This document shows, in pieces, positions 27,620 through 38,300 of a stretch of DNA of 64,000 nucleotides (positions are counted from its first letter, which is position 1; each line of letters opens with the position of its first letter). The notes under the pieces are model-generated. The model had not been told where the DNA came from, did not search any database, and worked only from the letters and a program-made list of their open reading frames with translations. The stretch is from NCBI GenBank assembly GCA_021234155.1, contig JAJEKV010000038.1:5944926-6008925 (forward strand). Direction: 5' to 3'. A program made the translations under genes and the position numbers. The DNA is from Isoetes taiwanensis. Lineage: Eukaryota > Streptophyta > Lycopodiopsida > Isoetales > Isoetaceae.

Positions 27620-29590
27620 TCGTATTCGTATGCGTATACCTTGCGTATTCTACACCAAGGGGTAAGATTGAGTGTTCAAAACGCTACATTGACTTGTTTT
27701 TTGTTGGGCTTGATTTCAAATTTTTTTGGAGAATTCCTTATTGCTTGAGAGCGACAGGTAGGTTACAAGGATTGTGCAAGATCTAACAAGTCTTTCTTGA
27801 TTGCATTGCCCTTCTTCACCCACGGGATATTGCTGGATCAGCCTTCCGCCCATTGTCCAAGATTTTCTATCCTCGAGAGAAAATTTAAATTTTTCAAGTT
27901 GGAACTTATCTCACTTCATCCAAAACGCAATGCATCCAATGGATATTCGCTTTTTTGGTTTACTCGGCTGCAGGTCCACTTTCGCTAAGGGACAATAATG
28001 ATCTTGCAAGAGGAGGATGGGTAAGCTCTTTCGACCATTATGATAGTGTTCTATAAGAACTTCACAATGAGTGCATGGTAAAATTATCAACAATTGTCTG
28101 AGAACAAGAAGCAGGTCTGGTTAAGAAGACATCTAGGAGGAGAAGCATCTTTAATGTCCAATGTAGACTAATTGGTCTATGAGATGCATTGGCAAAATAT
28201 CAAGTCCTTGATCCATTTATTCCTCTTAACCATCCCAAAGCTTACCTAAGAAGCAAGCATCCAAGTATTGCTTCAAGCTTGCATGTTCATGAACATTCTA
28301 TTTGGAGAGTCAATCTTTATTTGCTCCTTCTAATAAGCTTTTAAGGCATTGTTGGCCCATGGCCATTGTGTATGCAAGGTTTTGTCCCCATGCTTGTCAC
28401 CTTTTGACAATAAAGTATGTAACATTAACATTCGATCACGTTGAAGAGGAGGCAGTTGCCAAGTAAAACCCATGGAGCCCCCATGCTTCATATGCTAACC
28501 ATTCAATTGGTATTTAACAAGTTAGGATCATTCTTGCTTATGTTGCCAGTTCATATTTGGTCAGCCGAAGCTTATGAGAGGCACCTATGACTATATTTTA
28601 AAATTGGCAGGAATTCCCTCGAAATTGAGAACCCATGATAGATAAATGAAGAAATAGATATGGTGGTTTCCCTCCTAGTGTGGTCGTCTCCCCCACGTTA
28701 CCCCCCTCCCCCCACCAAATCCCCCAGGTTTCGTGTTGTCCAATCTAGGCCATCCAATTTTTATCTCAACGATCTATGAAGGGCACGCTAGCAGATGCAT
28801 TCATGGTAGAAGCAACTATACCTTAGCGACTCAAAAAAAAAAATTGTGCTCATTTTTCTATCAATAGGCTTATATATCTTAACATAAAAAGCCTAAGAAA
28901 TGCGAGAAAGATCTCTTTGGATGGTATGTAATCTTTGACTATAAGAGGTGGTATTATTATAGGATTAATTATCATATCTAATGAGAACTATGACATAGAG
29001 ATAAGTTTGACTGTAAGTAAGAAAACACAATATTTTGCATTTATTGAATGGCTTATTGCGATAGGTATTTGCATAGGCAGTTGCAGTAATATAAAATATT
29101 AGAAGAAGAAGGAGAAGAAGAAGAAGAAGAAATGACGGTCAATGCAGTTAAATCCAACCATCTCATCACAATCCACAACATGGTGATTCATTGGACTTGA
29201 GACCCATGAAACATGCTCAAAAAGCACGACATCAGTAGGCTTTATCCCTTCATGCTTCATAATGACTACATGTTAAGCATTGCATTCTAAACGAGGTGCA
29301 CCCTAAACTACCTTGATCGTTGGATCGTCGATCTTACGACCCAGAGTATATGTTGGGATCTTTGGGCACCTAGCGCCTATGATTTCAAAATATGAAATAC
29401 AATTGAAGGTCTCAAAATATGAAATATGAGACTTAAACCTCTACTAAAATAATTCAACATTCTAATAAATGCTTTGATCAATAGAACCAGCAAGTTAACA
29501 CTAGCCAGAATCTAAATCTAGCTGCTATAAACTAATCTAAGTAAACTCAATAGGGCAAGCAACTTAAATTCAAAAAATTGAATTGAATTA
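27620..29590. other. Upstream region of the GDH-like gene, no further gene seen
   Basis: The bases just above 27613 should hold the promoter of the minus-strand gene. No CAAT/TATA pair could be assigned with confidence. A GAAGAAGAA microsatellite is at about 29103-29132. Nothing else recognised. Confidence 0.5.
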
Positions 29591-29735
29591 GATTGAATCA
29601 AATTGAATGATTTTTATCATCCGTGGAGACCATTCGGCTTATGGGAACCAATCAAGGAGCATAATAGACATATTACTGTTAATATGAATAAAAAAAACCC
29701 CACTCTGAAGGTTTTTTTTTTTTTTTTGAAGGCAC
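29590..29735 (-). repeat. LINE-B 3' tail, antisense
   Basis: GATTTTTATCATCCGTGGAG then ACCATTCGGCTTATGGGA is the reverse of the LINE-B end (TCCCATAGGCC..TTGGTCTCCGTGGA..ATAAAAA), preceded by a TTGAATTGAA-type tail and followed by a degraded CCCC...GGTTTTTTTT hairpin. Confidence 0.7.
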
Positions 29736-29739
29736 GGTA

Positions 29740-31560
29740 GATTTTGTATTCATTCATATGATATAAAAGTTGCAGCACATACATGATTCCATAAGAATCA
29801 TATTAGAAGAATTCCAGCACATAAAAAACCCTGAATATCTAGGGGGAACCCAAAAGATCCAGGGAAAAATAAGAAACTACTAACATAAAGTAGAATGAAT
29901 GGACAAGTTAAGTACTACCAATGGAGTCATTCAACATCTTCTTCGACTTCAACATACTATAGTGGTAAACCATCCTTCTTCTGCTAAAACCAATTACTAT
30001 AGGAACCTCTCCATGGTTTCCAACAACTGATCCATTTGTTAGCCCAACTGTAGCAGCTTCTGTTACCCTTAATGGCCACATATAGATTAAGCCCAAGAAA
30101 GATTTTCAGCATCCTTTGCAAAGTGGAAGAGTAAAACATTAACTAAAATCTGGAGGAAATAGAAAAAGGACATGTAGACAAATAATTACCCAACTCTTAT
30201 GCCTGAAGACGAACATTCTCATTATAAAGGCAGTGCAATCTCCTAGCTCGCCATAAATCTGAATCCAATGAATACCAACTAGACCATAGCCCAGCCCTAA
30301 AAATGTGATCCGAAAGATGGTGCATTGTTGGAGATGCCTCTAGATCATCATGTTCACTTACAAGTAAGAATTCAGTAACTATCCATCCACAAACCCTCCA
30401 TCAGAAAATGAAATCCAAGGTCTCCCGCCACTTGAATTTCAAGACTTCGGATCTAGTAAACTGATCACAGCTGCTAGGATACATAAAAATCTCCACATAT
30501 ACATAGAATATATGGATGGAAGCAACAATAAAATTTGAATAGGGTGCCACACTATCCTTAAAGCTGCAACAGGCTTTTAAAGTTCTGATTCTTTGTAACC
30601 AAATGACCTCATGATCATCCAAAATTTCTTAAATTGATGGAAAAATTACAGAGACTTCAAACAATCATCTTGAAGCTGGTTAGACTTAGAATAAGCCCAA
30701 CCCACTAGACTACTCTCCGAGCCCAAAATTAAATTATAAATTGTGAGAAGACACCTAATATGCCAACAAGTCTTGAAATCGACTAATCAATCTGCCATAG
30801 CTACATAAAGGAAACGTAACTTGTTGTCTCCATCTTCCTATTCTATGTACATTCCGCAAAGAAGCGTGGAAAAGAAAGGAAGGTTCCTGCCAGATTATTA
30901 GGATGAAATAAGGATCACCTGGATGAAGCCACGATCCTTGTTGCTCAAAATCAAAGCAGGAGAAATCTCTTCGGCTGGCTCCAATTGAGTCGTTACTGCC
31001 CTTACCCATCCCTCCACCATCCAAAAAGAACATGGCGATCTCCTCTGGTATGGCCGAATGTGGGCAGGCAGGGCCATCTCCACCATCCAAAAAGAACATG
31101 GCGATCTCCTCTGGCATGGCCGAATGTAGGCAGGCAGGGCCGGATGGGCATGTACGGCCGTAGGGCAAAGCCCTAAGCGGCCAAGTGGTGCGTGAGTTCC
31201 AAGAACTCACTTTTTCTGAAGGGTTTTTGAGGGAAAAAACCTTTCACAATATTAAGAATGTTGACAAACTGTACAAATGTACATCATGATACATTGTGGT
31301 ACACGTAAAAATAATATACAAATTAGCAAATGTACAAAATCGAAAATATAGAAGATCCTTGCTAATGCAACATCTTTTGCCTGGATTGTACCTAAAAGAG
31401 AATGCCTACAAGTAGAGCATTGGTATTAAACCACACCTGTACCATAATATATTCTTAGCTAGGTAGTATTTTTGAATAAGGCCATTGCTTTCAGAAGTAT
31501 AATAAATTAAGAGCTTCAAATTGTGCAAATATATAAGATTGCCATTCCTCTTTTTGCAAA
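29740..31560. other. Stretch without recognised gene
   Basis: No protein family recognised. It contains the 66-bp tandem repeat at 31012-31143 and a short LINE-B-like hairpin piece near 31205-31250. Confidence 0.5.
31012..31143. repeat. 66-bp tandem duplication
   Basis: Two adjacent units of CACCATCCAAAAAGAACATG, then GCGATCTCCTCTGG(T/C)ATGGC, then CGAATGT(G/A)GGCAGGCAGGGC. Only a few differences separate them. Confidence 0.85.
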
Positions 31561-31984
31561 ACTACTAGGTCGGCATTCTTGGGCAGGGGAAGCATAGGTG
31601 CAGGCTCCCATGCAGGCAAGATTTTGGCCGCAACACTCCATCATTGCTCATATATTCACTCTGCGGGCCTTGATTGAAGATAGCAAGAATCGCCGGCAAG
31701 ACTTGTACTACTGCTTTGTTGATTTTGCAAAAGCTTTTGGCAATGTACCTCAGGATAAGTTGTGGGATAGATTGAGGTAGTTGGGGGCCCCTATGGATTT
31801 GCGAAATGCGACATACAGGTTGTATGAAGTATGCTTAAGCCATTAACACCATCAGGATAGCCACAATGGGGCACTAGGATGGTGAGGCTAAAAAGCCATG
31901 CCCCTAGAGTTGCCCCTAGGACCTAGACTTCCTAAGGCGGGATTAAATCCTGCCTACAAAGTGTGCATGTAAGGCAAAAGTTTT

Positions 31985-32085
31985 GCTCAACGGATGTGTG
32001 GTGAGTTGGTATAGGCCTGGTAATGCCAAAATAAATGTGCATTTGGTCATGGGTTCAAACCTTGCCAATGTATGTTTATCTTTGG
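31985..32085 (+). repeat. tRNA-like SINE segment inside LINE-B
   Basis: TGGTGAGTTGGTATAGGCCTGG resembles an RNA polymerase III A box. GGGTTCAAACCTTGCC about 45 bases on resembles a B box (GGTTCAANCC). The surrounding ~350 bases interrupt the LINE reading frame. Proposed as a tRNA-derived SINE; ends not determined. Confidence 0.4.
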
Positions 32086-32398
32086 GAGTTGGTTACTAGG
32101 GGTATACGATGATGATCCCCGACGTTGTAGAACTTAAAAGCTTATACGTGTCCTCCACTTTGGCTGCCGCAAGGCAGTGGGATAAGCTAGCTAGTCTGTA
32201 CAAGATTAGTCTAGTATGGACCTTAAGCTGTATCTACCATCACCAATATTGGTAATATTGAAGTCCACCAGAGATGCCTACACTCTCCAACACTCTTTTG
32301 CATGTATATGGGCCAGTTAGAAGATTGGCTCACTATACATGGGGGAGCGGGATCCCAGCTCCTATACCACATAATTAAGTAGCTTATATATGCCGACG

Positions 32399-32403
32399 AT
32401 GTG
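32399..32403. repeat. Target-site duplication ATGTG, left
   Basis: Matches 43687-43691 after the 3' LTR. It is part of the codons GAC GAT GTG (Asp-Asp-Val) of the interrupted LINE-B RT. Confidence 0.9.
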
Positions 32404-32584
32404 TGTGACGTTCCAAAGCCGCGATATCGGTCCCCGTGACATATATTTGTCTTTGCCTGCATCGCCAGACACGCCCACCACCGACTGACGTGTACGCCGA
32501 CGTGTAGCCAGGCTAGTAGCCCCTAGGGGGCAACTTGCTAGGTGTGTGCATTTCTCATTAATGTGCACATGCACATTTATTAAG

Positions 32585-32734
32585 GTGCACACATTTCCAT
32601 GTGGGCATATTTGGGTGCACACATTTCCATGTGGGCACATTTGGGTGCACACATTTCCATGTGGGCACATTTGGATGCACACATTTCCATGTGGGCACAT
32701 TTGGGTGCACACATTTCCATGTGGGCACATTTGG
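32585..32734. repeat. 30-bp tandem repeat, five units
   Basis: GTGCACACATTTCCATGTGG + GCACATTTGG repeated five times; the 3' LTR has three units (42230-42319). The 60-bp difference accounts for almost all of the length difference between the LTRs. It lies about 90 bp upstream of the TATA-like box, so it could act as a promoter-proximal enhancer. Confidence 0.93.
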
Positions 32735-32823
32735 CCACCTAGCCATTAAAGGCAAGTGGGCCCATTTCCAATTATCCCACATGCCTAAAGGGGATAATTG
32801 GAAACCCTAGCCAACCCCTTGTC

Positions 32824-32831
32824 TATTTAAG
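32824..32831 (+). promoter_or_regulatory. TATA-like box of 5' LTR
   Basis: TATTTAAG, conserved in the 3' LTR at 42409-42416. Position within the LTR fits a Pol II promoter; inferred from sequence only. Confidence 0.55.
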
Positions 32832-34089
32832 AAGGGAAACCCTAACTTGCCCAATTTTCGTTTCTAGGGTTTTAGAGCTCTGTTTTGGCTGCCCCAAGGG
32901 TCAAAACCGCCTCTCGACTGGCCCCAGAGAATTGCACCATTGGTTTCCCTTGATTCGAGCATCTCAGGATGGTCGAACTCAGGTCAGGAGGAGGAACTCA
33001 AGGATCAGGTATTTAGGCAATTTAATAGCTTAAACCATGTTTCAGTCATAGAATCAGTAGGTTTAGCCTATTAAATTGCCCATAGCAACCCTCTAGATCT
33101 CTAGATACCAGACTCTAACTAAAGAACCTAACTCTATGATATAGATTAGATCTAGTTCTTTAGTTCTTCTGTGATGTATATGGGTGATGTATCTCTGTGA
33201 ACTCCTTGTATTGGGAAGGGGGGTAGAGACTTCAAGCTTGGTAGTAGATGCTCCTAGATTAGCCTCTCTAGCACACCATAGATTCGGCCTGTGTACAAGA
33301 ACCACACCTGGTTGTGGGTGAAGGGGCCAGTGACTAAGAAGGGAGGTTAGTGTTCGACTCTTGAACGATCCCTCCGGTGTGTAAGGCCTCTGGGGATCAT
33401 TGTGACTAGGCCCAATAGCTTACCACCGAAAGTGCGGTAAGGTATGGGCTCGACACCCGCGGAAGTGGTGTTCACTTTCCGGTGGGTTTAGTCGAATACA
33501 GGCAAAGGGCCCTCTAGTCACCTTGAGTCAAAGATGTAGATCTCCTGGAGGGAGTGATCCCACCGCCCCATCTGAGCTGGGAGATGAAACTCCGAATATC
33601 CCTTTTGGCTATGCATCCGGCTGGCTCTGATCAGTCCCAACACTTTTCAGCCTACTCGCAAAGTGTGCACATGAGGGGCGGATGGAGTGGACAACCCTAT
33701 GCCATGTTCTTATGCCCCAAATCCATTGCCATGAATTCATGCGCAATGAACTCGAGACCCAAGCCGTCGGTCATCCCTTTGAGTCCGAGCCTTGGGTAGG
33801 ATTCCCTATGTGATGTCTTGATCTTTGTCTATGCAGATATGTGGAGGACCATCCTTTGTGATGGTCATATGATGTTGATGTATGTACTACTTGACATGTA
33901 TGTTTACGCTTCCTAGCCTAGGTAGGCCCCGAGGGAGACAGGTAAAGGACCCCTTCATTCTTCCCACTTGGAACTCTTCAAGGTTGCGCTTATACGTGGA
34001 GGGCCCTATATTAGCATGGAGCTGGTATGGGGATGAACTCTGTTTGTATACCTGTGAGTGCAATCGTATATGAGTAGGGGACGTCACAG

Positions 34090-34101
34090 TGGTATCAGAG
34101 C
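34090..34101 (+). promoter_or_regulatory. Primer-binding site (initiator-Met tRNA)
   Basis: TGGTATCAGAGC begins one base after the LTR end. It is the standard PBS of many plant LTR retrotransposons, where the tRNA 3' end primes minus-strand synthesis. Confidence 0.93.
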
Positions 34102-34294
34102 AATGTTCTTGGAGACCAAGAGCAAAGCACTGGCCATGCTCCCAGTAGTACTAACTTGATAGGATTCTCAAACCTCGAAAAATGGGAAAATTTTTTCTCA
34201 TTTTTGTAGTTTATGCTAAGCTAGTAACAGTTAAAGTAACAGTTAAAGTGAATGAGAACATAAAAAGAAAAAAATTAGTGAGCCAAATAGGATG

Positions 34295-34361
34295 GTCTCA
34301 CACGTCGTGCCAGGACAGATAATGAAGATCTTATTTTCAGGCTGGGCGCAACGTGTGAGAC
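34295..34361. ncRNA. 67-nt stem-loop, copy 1
   Basis: GTCTCACACGT pairs with ACGTGTGAGAC at the ends; GTGCC pairs with GGCGC inside, including one T-G wobble; AATGAAGATCTTATT forms the tip. Same architecture and length as 35085-35151 and 35298-35364. Whether it acts as RNA or DNA is unknown. Confidence 0.6.
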
Positions 34362-34479
34362 ATTGCTTCTAAAACACATTAAAAAGTCATAAATTGTAGA
34401 AAAGTAACTTGGTCATTCGAATTTTAGCCTAGGAGTCTAGCTTTTCAATCTATTTGAACCTCATCTTAAAAGGATTCCC

Positions 34480-34552
34480 ACAATAGCGGGAATTGAACCT
34501 CCCACCCACAGGGTTGAACCCCCCCGTGCCAACCACTGAGGGCGGGCATCGT
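34480..34552 (-). repeat. tRNA-like segment
   Basis: The minus strand reads CTCAGTGGTTGGCACGG (A-box-like) and GGGAGGTTCAATTCCCGC (B-box-like). Possibly a tRNA-derived relic inside the LTR element; no complete cloverleaf worked out. Confidence 0.35.
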
Positions 34553-34693
34553 TTGTGTTTGAATTATAATTCTTAATTAGATTTAAGCTTTAATAATGTT
34601 AGATAATATTAATAGACAAGCCTTAGACTTAGAACCAAGACCCTTAAGCTAGATATAGACAGCATCTTGATAGACACCAAGACTCCGATCGAC

Positions 34694-34942
34694 ATGATAC
34701 GCACCAAACAGACCGCTCGACTTCCTCGACAAGGCGAAACAGCCAGAGGCCAAGGAGGCCGAAGGAAACAAGAAGAGGAGAGGGCAGAACGAGAGCGGGA
34801 GGCCAAGGGTCAAGAAGCAGCAGAGCAGAAGCTGGTCCAACATTTTGAAGACTCAACAGCCTGCACAGTACACGCCAAGAGAGTAACACTAATGAAGAAA
34901 GACATGCAGCTTGCCAACTACATCAAAGCTGAGCATTATTAA
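34694..34942 (+). CDS. Histone H3-like mini-protein: H3 tail fused to H3 alpha2/alpha3 C terminus
   Basis: 82 codons, ATG to TAA. The start MIRTKQTAR matches the H3 N terminus (ARTKQTAR) at residues 2-8, including Arg2 and Lys4; Lys9 is replaced by Leu. A Glu/Arg/Gln/Gly-rich middle (about residues 11-42) stands in place of the H3 tail remainder, alphaN, alpha1 and the first half of alpha2. Residues ~43-80 follow H3 93-133 without gap: [20 protein letters not shown] then [21 protein letters not shown], roughly 25 of 42 identical. Cys110, His113, Arg116, Asp123 and Leu126, from the region forming the H3-H3' four-helix interface, are kept. It lies in the gag position of a pol-less LTR element, between two copies of a stem-loop. 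Known: H3 packages DNA and its tail is read by K4 readers. Inferred: a captured, internally deleted H3 that might bind chromatin or mimic the tail. A decaying capture is the alternative. Confidence 0.82.
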   Translation: MIRTKQTARLPRQGETARGQGGRRKQEEERAEREREAKGQEAAEQKLVQHFEDSTACTVHAKRVTLMKKDMQLANYIKAEHY

Positions 34943-35084
34943 TTTCGTAAATGATAAAATTTTGTTTAATACAAAGTGTTTTAGAGTAAATTATAAGTGT
35001 ATGAAGTTACTTAATTAAGTCGAGTTAGTAAGTTTTAGCTTTTGTTTTAGTCAAAACAGATATCCTAGGCCAATTTGAGAGGAT

Positions 35085-35151
35085 GTCTCACACGTCGCGC
35101 CAGGACAGAAAATGAAAAGTTCATTATCGGTCTGGGCGCAACGTGTGAGAC
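35085..35151. ncRNA. 67-nt stem-loop, copy 2
   Basis: GTCTCACACGT...ACGTGTGAGAC and GCGCC...GGCGC fully Watson-Crick paired; AATGA/TCATT close the tip. Lies 142 bases after the H3-like stop codon. Confidence 0.65.
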
Positions 35152-35297
35152 CATGCTGTGAGACCATGCCCCAAAAGTGCCCAAAAGTGCTCCAAATCGA
35201 CCAAATAAGGGGTCCATTCTGCCTAACTCGACGAGATAAGCAGGATTAGACCCTTATATCACCCAAATTGGACAAGTTTGACCTATTTAGAGCCAAT

Positions 35298-35364
35298 GTC
35301 TCACACGTCGCGCCAGGACAGAAAATGAAAAGTTCATTATTGGTCTGGGCGCAATGTGTGAGAC
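35298..35364. ncRNA. 67-nt stem-loop, copy 3
   Basis: Differs from copy 2 at very few positions; the change ACGTGTG to ATGTGTG in the right arm converts a G-C pair into a G-U pair, keeping the stem. Confidence 0.65.
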
Positions 35365-38300
35365 CTCCAAACTTTGAACCTCCATAACTTGAGCTACAGA
35401 GCTCCAAATCGCCTGAAATTTGTTGCAATAGGGCCGTTAGACAGTCTAGAATCTATTTATGACCTCAAATTAGGATAGAAATGTCAAACCCCATCTCAAA
35501 ATGACCAAAATTGCTCAAACCCTTGAATTGTTTTCCCAAACTGTGGTCTGTCTGTAAATAGAAGCATACCCCATTAGTACCTCGCAAGTGCTCAAAGCTA
35601 ATGCCTTACTCCTAGATAGAAGTGCCCAAGAACAACCCTTTGTTATAGTCATCTAGACCTCAGCATAGCAGCCCAAGTCCAACTGTTGGTACATCACCTC
35701 TGCTCATGCCAAAGACATAAACCTTGACCTAATTCTGTGTCCTTCTAATAGAGTTTGACTTATACAGCCACCACATTGACACTCCCTATTGCCAGGATAC
35801 CTAGAAAGGAGCTAGAGTCTAGAGCTGCCCAAGTCACTCCATGTGTAGAGATTGGACTCCCCAAACCAACTTTGCTAGGACCTTAGAGTATGCCTCAAAC
35901 ATCATGGAGGTTTTGCAAAACAAATCCTCATTTCATGCCATACCACGCGTCCTAATGTCCATAGACTTGTAGATTATAGATATGTCTCCAGTAATGCTGC
36001 TCGAGCCACCTTGCTTGCTTATAGAGCCCAGAATGTTGTAGGAGAGCCCTTCAAGTAGACCTTAGACTCTAGGAAATACGAGCGTTGCTTTCGAAGTACG
36101 GGGCCAGAGCCACAGAAGAGCTTGAGGTGCAACTCCTTGAAGACATCAAGGTCCCAGCCGATGTACAGACAGATAAGGAGAGGAGACCGAAAAGGCAGAC
36201 CCAAGAGAGGGAAGCACAACGACAAATACCTCAACCGACAAACGAGTAGAATAGGACACCACCGGCCTATCATCAATCTTCATCAAATGGGAAGAATATT
36301 TGGTAACCAACGACATCAAGAATTTTCTAGATGTCAACCTCCCGGCCACCACGACGAGGTCACATCCAAAAGAGAATCTCGACGCCTTCACCAACTCGAC
36401 GCACATGAGTTCCAAATGGAAGAACGCAAGGCAGCAAAATACAGGTGCAGGAAGACGTTAGACATCGATGCCACGTTGGCATCACGAGCTAAGGTCAGAG
36501 GGCATAATCTTTCATCGAGAAGAGAAGTCATGCTTACACAGGAGCGTATAGAAACCGGAGGGAAGACAACCACAACCTTGCAGCCCAGTAGCACAAGCGA
36601 ATGTCATGCAACGTCAACAAAAGGAGCAACCAAGCTAGACAACCACGAAGCACCTAAGGCTGACCCGGACGAGCTTCCAGCTACCTTGCACCAGCAGGAG
36701 AGCTTTCATCGGTTCCAAAAAGTAGGAGACCATGAGGGGGAGGAGACGCACATCAAGGAACATCTCCGACTCGAAGGCCTATATCAGCACTAGGGGCAAG
36801 ATCAAGGAGGAGAATATTCTGCTCAAACAGGAATTCCGGACCTAGGAACACCTAGAAACCAAAGGAAGGACGGCTTTACTACGTCAGCCAAGGAGTGCGA
36901 GACTCGAATGGATAGGACCCAAAGGACAGAGGAGACGACCTAGCCAGCAGGTAGAAATCACGCAAAGGCGACCAGAAGGAGCTATGGTAGGTGCAATGGA
37001 GATGACCACACTTCCAGGCACTGGAGAAGCACCTCAAAATGAAGCAAAGCCCAAGCAACGGGAGTCGCACTCAGAAATTCAACCTGCGGAGGAATGACAA
37101 TGCCTGCCTACCGACCATGATCTCAGAGCTTCGAAGACACCCAAGAATGCCCAACTGCAATAGCTAGGTGATCCTACTCAAGCGATCAATGGCACCGCAC
37201 ATCGGCAACCTTGCAACGACACACCGCATGTAGGGACGTTGAGCGGTCACCGCATTCCTCACGACGGACATACAAATTAAGGAGGAGCATCTTTTTCAAG
37301 GGATCACATCGATGAACACTCTTCGCAACTTGGGGTGACGAGCTCGGATCAGACATGAAGCTCAACAATGGTAGCAGCATCTCAAGGAATCCTGGAGTCA
37401 ACCAGAACGAAGAAGATGCAGCAAAACCGAAGGATCAAATGCGATAGGAGGAGGGGAAAACCTAGAGGAGTATAAACATTTAAGTAGATCTTCGTAGTTG
37501 TTTTGAAAAAAGTGGATGAATTAAAATCCCAATGTAAATGCGTATATGTCTATTATATATCTCGGGTCCTCACATATATAGTGGAGAAACATGAGTTTAG
37601 AGTCATGTTTTACGGATTTAGCGCTTAGATCAGGAAGCTCCTTCACTTCGACTAACAAAGGAGGAAGCAAGGAGGCACAACTATAGCCCAAGACCAAAAT
37701 GGAAGAGCAGGTACGAGGGAGAACGACCAGAGGCAGAAGACTGCTCGGCCACCCAATGTTAGAATAAGAGACAACACCGGTCATGTCAAGATCATCAACG
37801 CGGCACCAGGACATCGTCAGGGCGCAACACTACCCCTTGTAGCAGTGGCAACACTTGACGAACTTATGACATGAGTGGCCTCAACAATGGAAGGAGGAAC
37901 GCCCCGACATCAACGAGCCAACTAAGAAGGCAACATCTCGACAACCATAATTCCAACTTGTGGTAATATAGGGTGATGCGCTATGACACGTGTATTAGAT
38001 GGAGATGCACTTACGAAAGGCACCTCGACGAGGAGATATGCCTCCAACAACTAGGTGATGGCTTCGTCAGGTACTCCTACCAGTAATTAGAAGAGAAGAA
38101 GCCGACCATATCTCCGACATGGGCACATCAAATGCCCAAGGTAGAAGCATTCGACACCTTAACGACAAGGATAGCAATTGAAGCACCTTCGGCAAAAAGA
38201 GAGTTCAAGATAATAGCCAGGCTATTCAACGACAAGAGTATATCTAAGGCAAGTACTTCTTCAACTCAAGGGTCAAGCTGCGCAGATATAAGGACCCATC

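Larger units (their letters stand above)
31590..32403 (+). pseudogene. LINE-B copy 2, upstream part (interrupted by LTR element)
   Basis: Reads ARFWPQHSIIAHIFTLRALI, EDSKNRRQDLYYCFVDFAKAF and PQDKLWDRLR at 31613-31780. These are RT blocks including the first catalytic Asp (FVDFAKAF). About 31860-32215 looks like an inserted SINE-like segment. LINE sequence then resumes and ends LIYADD at 32403, exactly at the 11.3-kb LTR element. It continues at 43687. Stops elsewhere show that it was already decayed. Confidence 0.8.
32404..34088 (+). repeat. 5' LTR
   Basis: 1,685 bp, TGTGACG...CGTCACA. It holds five 30-bp units (32585-32734), a TATTTAAG box at 32824-32831 and a long presumed R/U5 part. It differs from the 3' LTR by repeat number and scattered substitutions and indels, so the insertion is not very recent. 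Confidence 0.93.

Noticed and set aside
30755-31210. 151-codon minus-strand frame as a gene
   Set aside because: Much of it is the 66-bp duplication read as protein; no domain and no splice context.
31598-31780. A complete small gene
   Set aside because: It is a fragment of LINE-B RT (FVDFAKAF block), with no own start or end.
32585-32734. CRISPR-like array
   Set aside because: Units are contiguous 30-bp tandem repeats without unique spacers, in a plant LTR.
32362-32782. Frames with repeated CPHGNVCTQM / CTHFHVGTFG units
   Set aside because: They come from the 30-bp LTR minisatellite, which is open on both strands because its unit is a multiple of three.
34480-34552. A true tRNA gene on the minus strand
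   Set aside because: A- and B-box-like words exist, but I could not fold an acceptor stem and anticodon arm; kept only as a tRNA-like relic.
36122-36793. 223-codon frame in the LTR element as a gag protein
   Set aside because: Very biased His/Arg/Gln composition, no zinc knuckle or capsid-like pattern, a competing frame is equally good, and the purine-rich base composition by itself lowers stop frequency.
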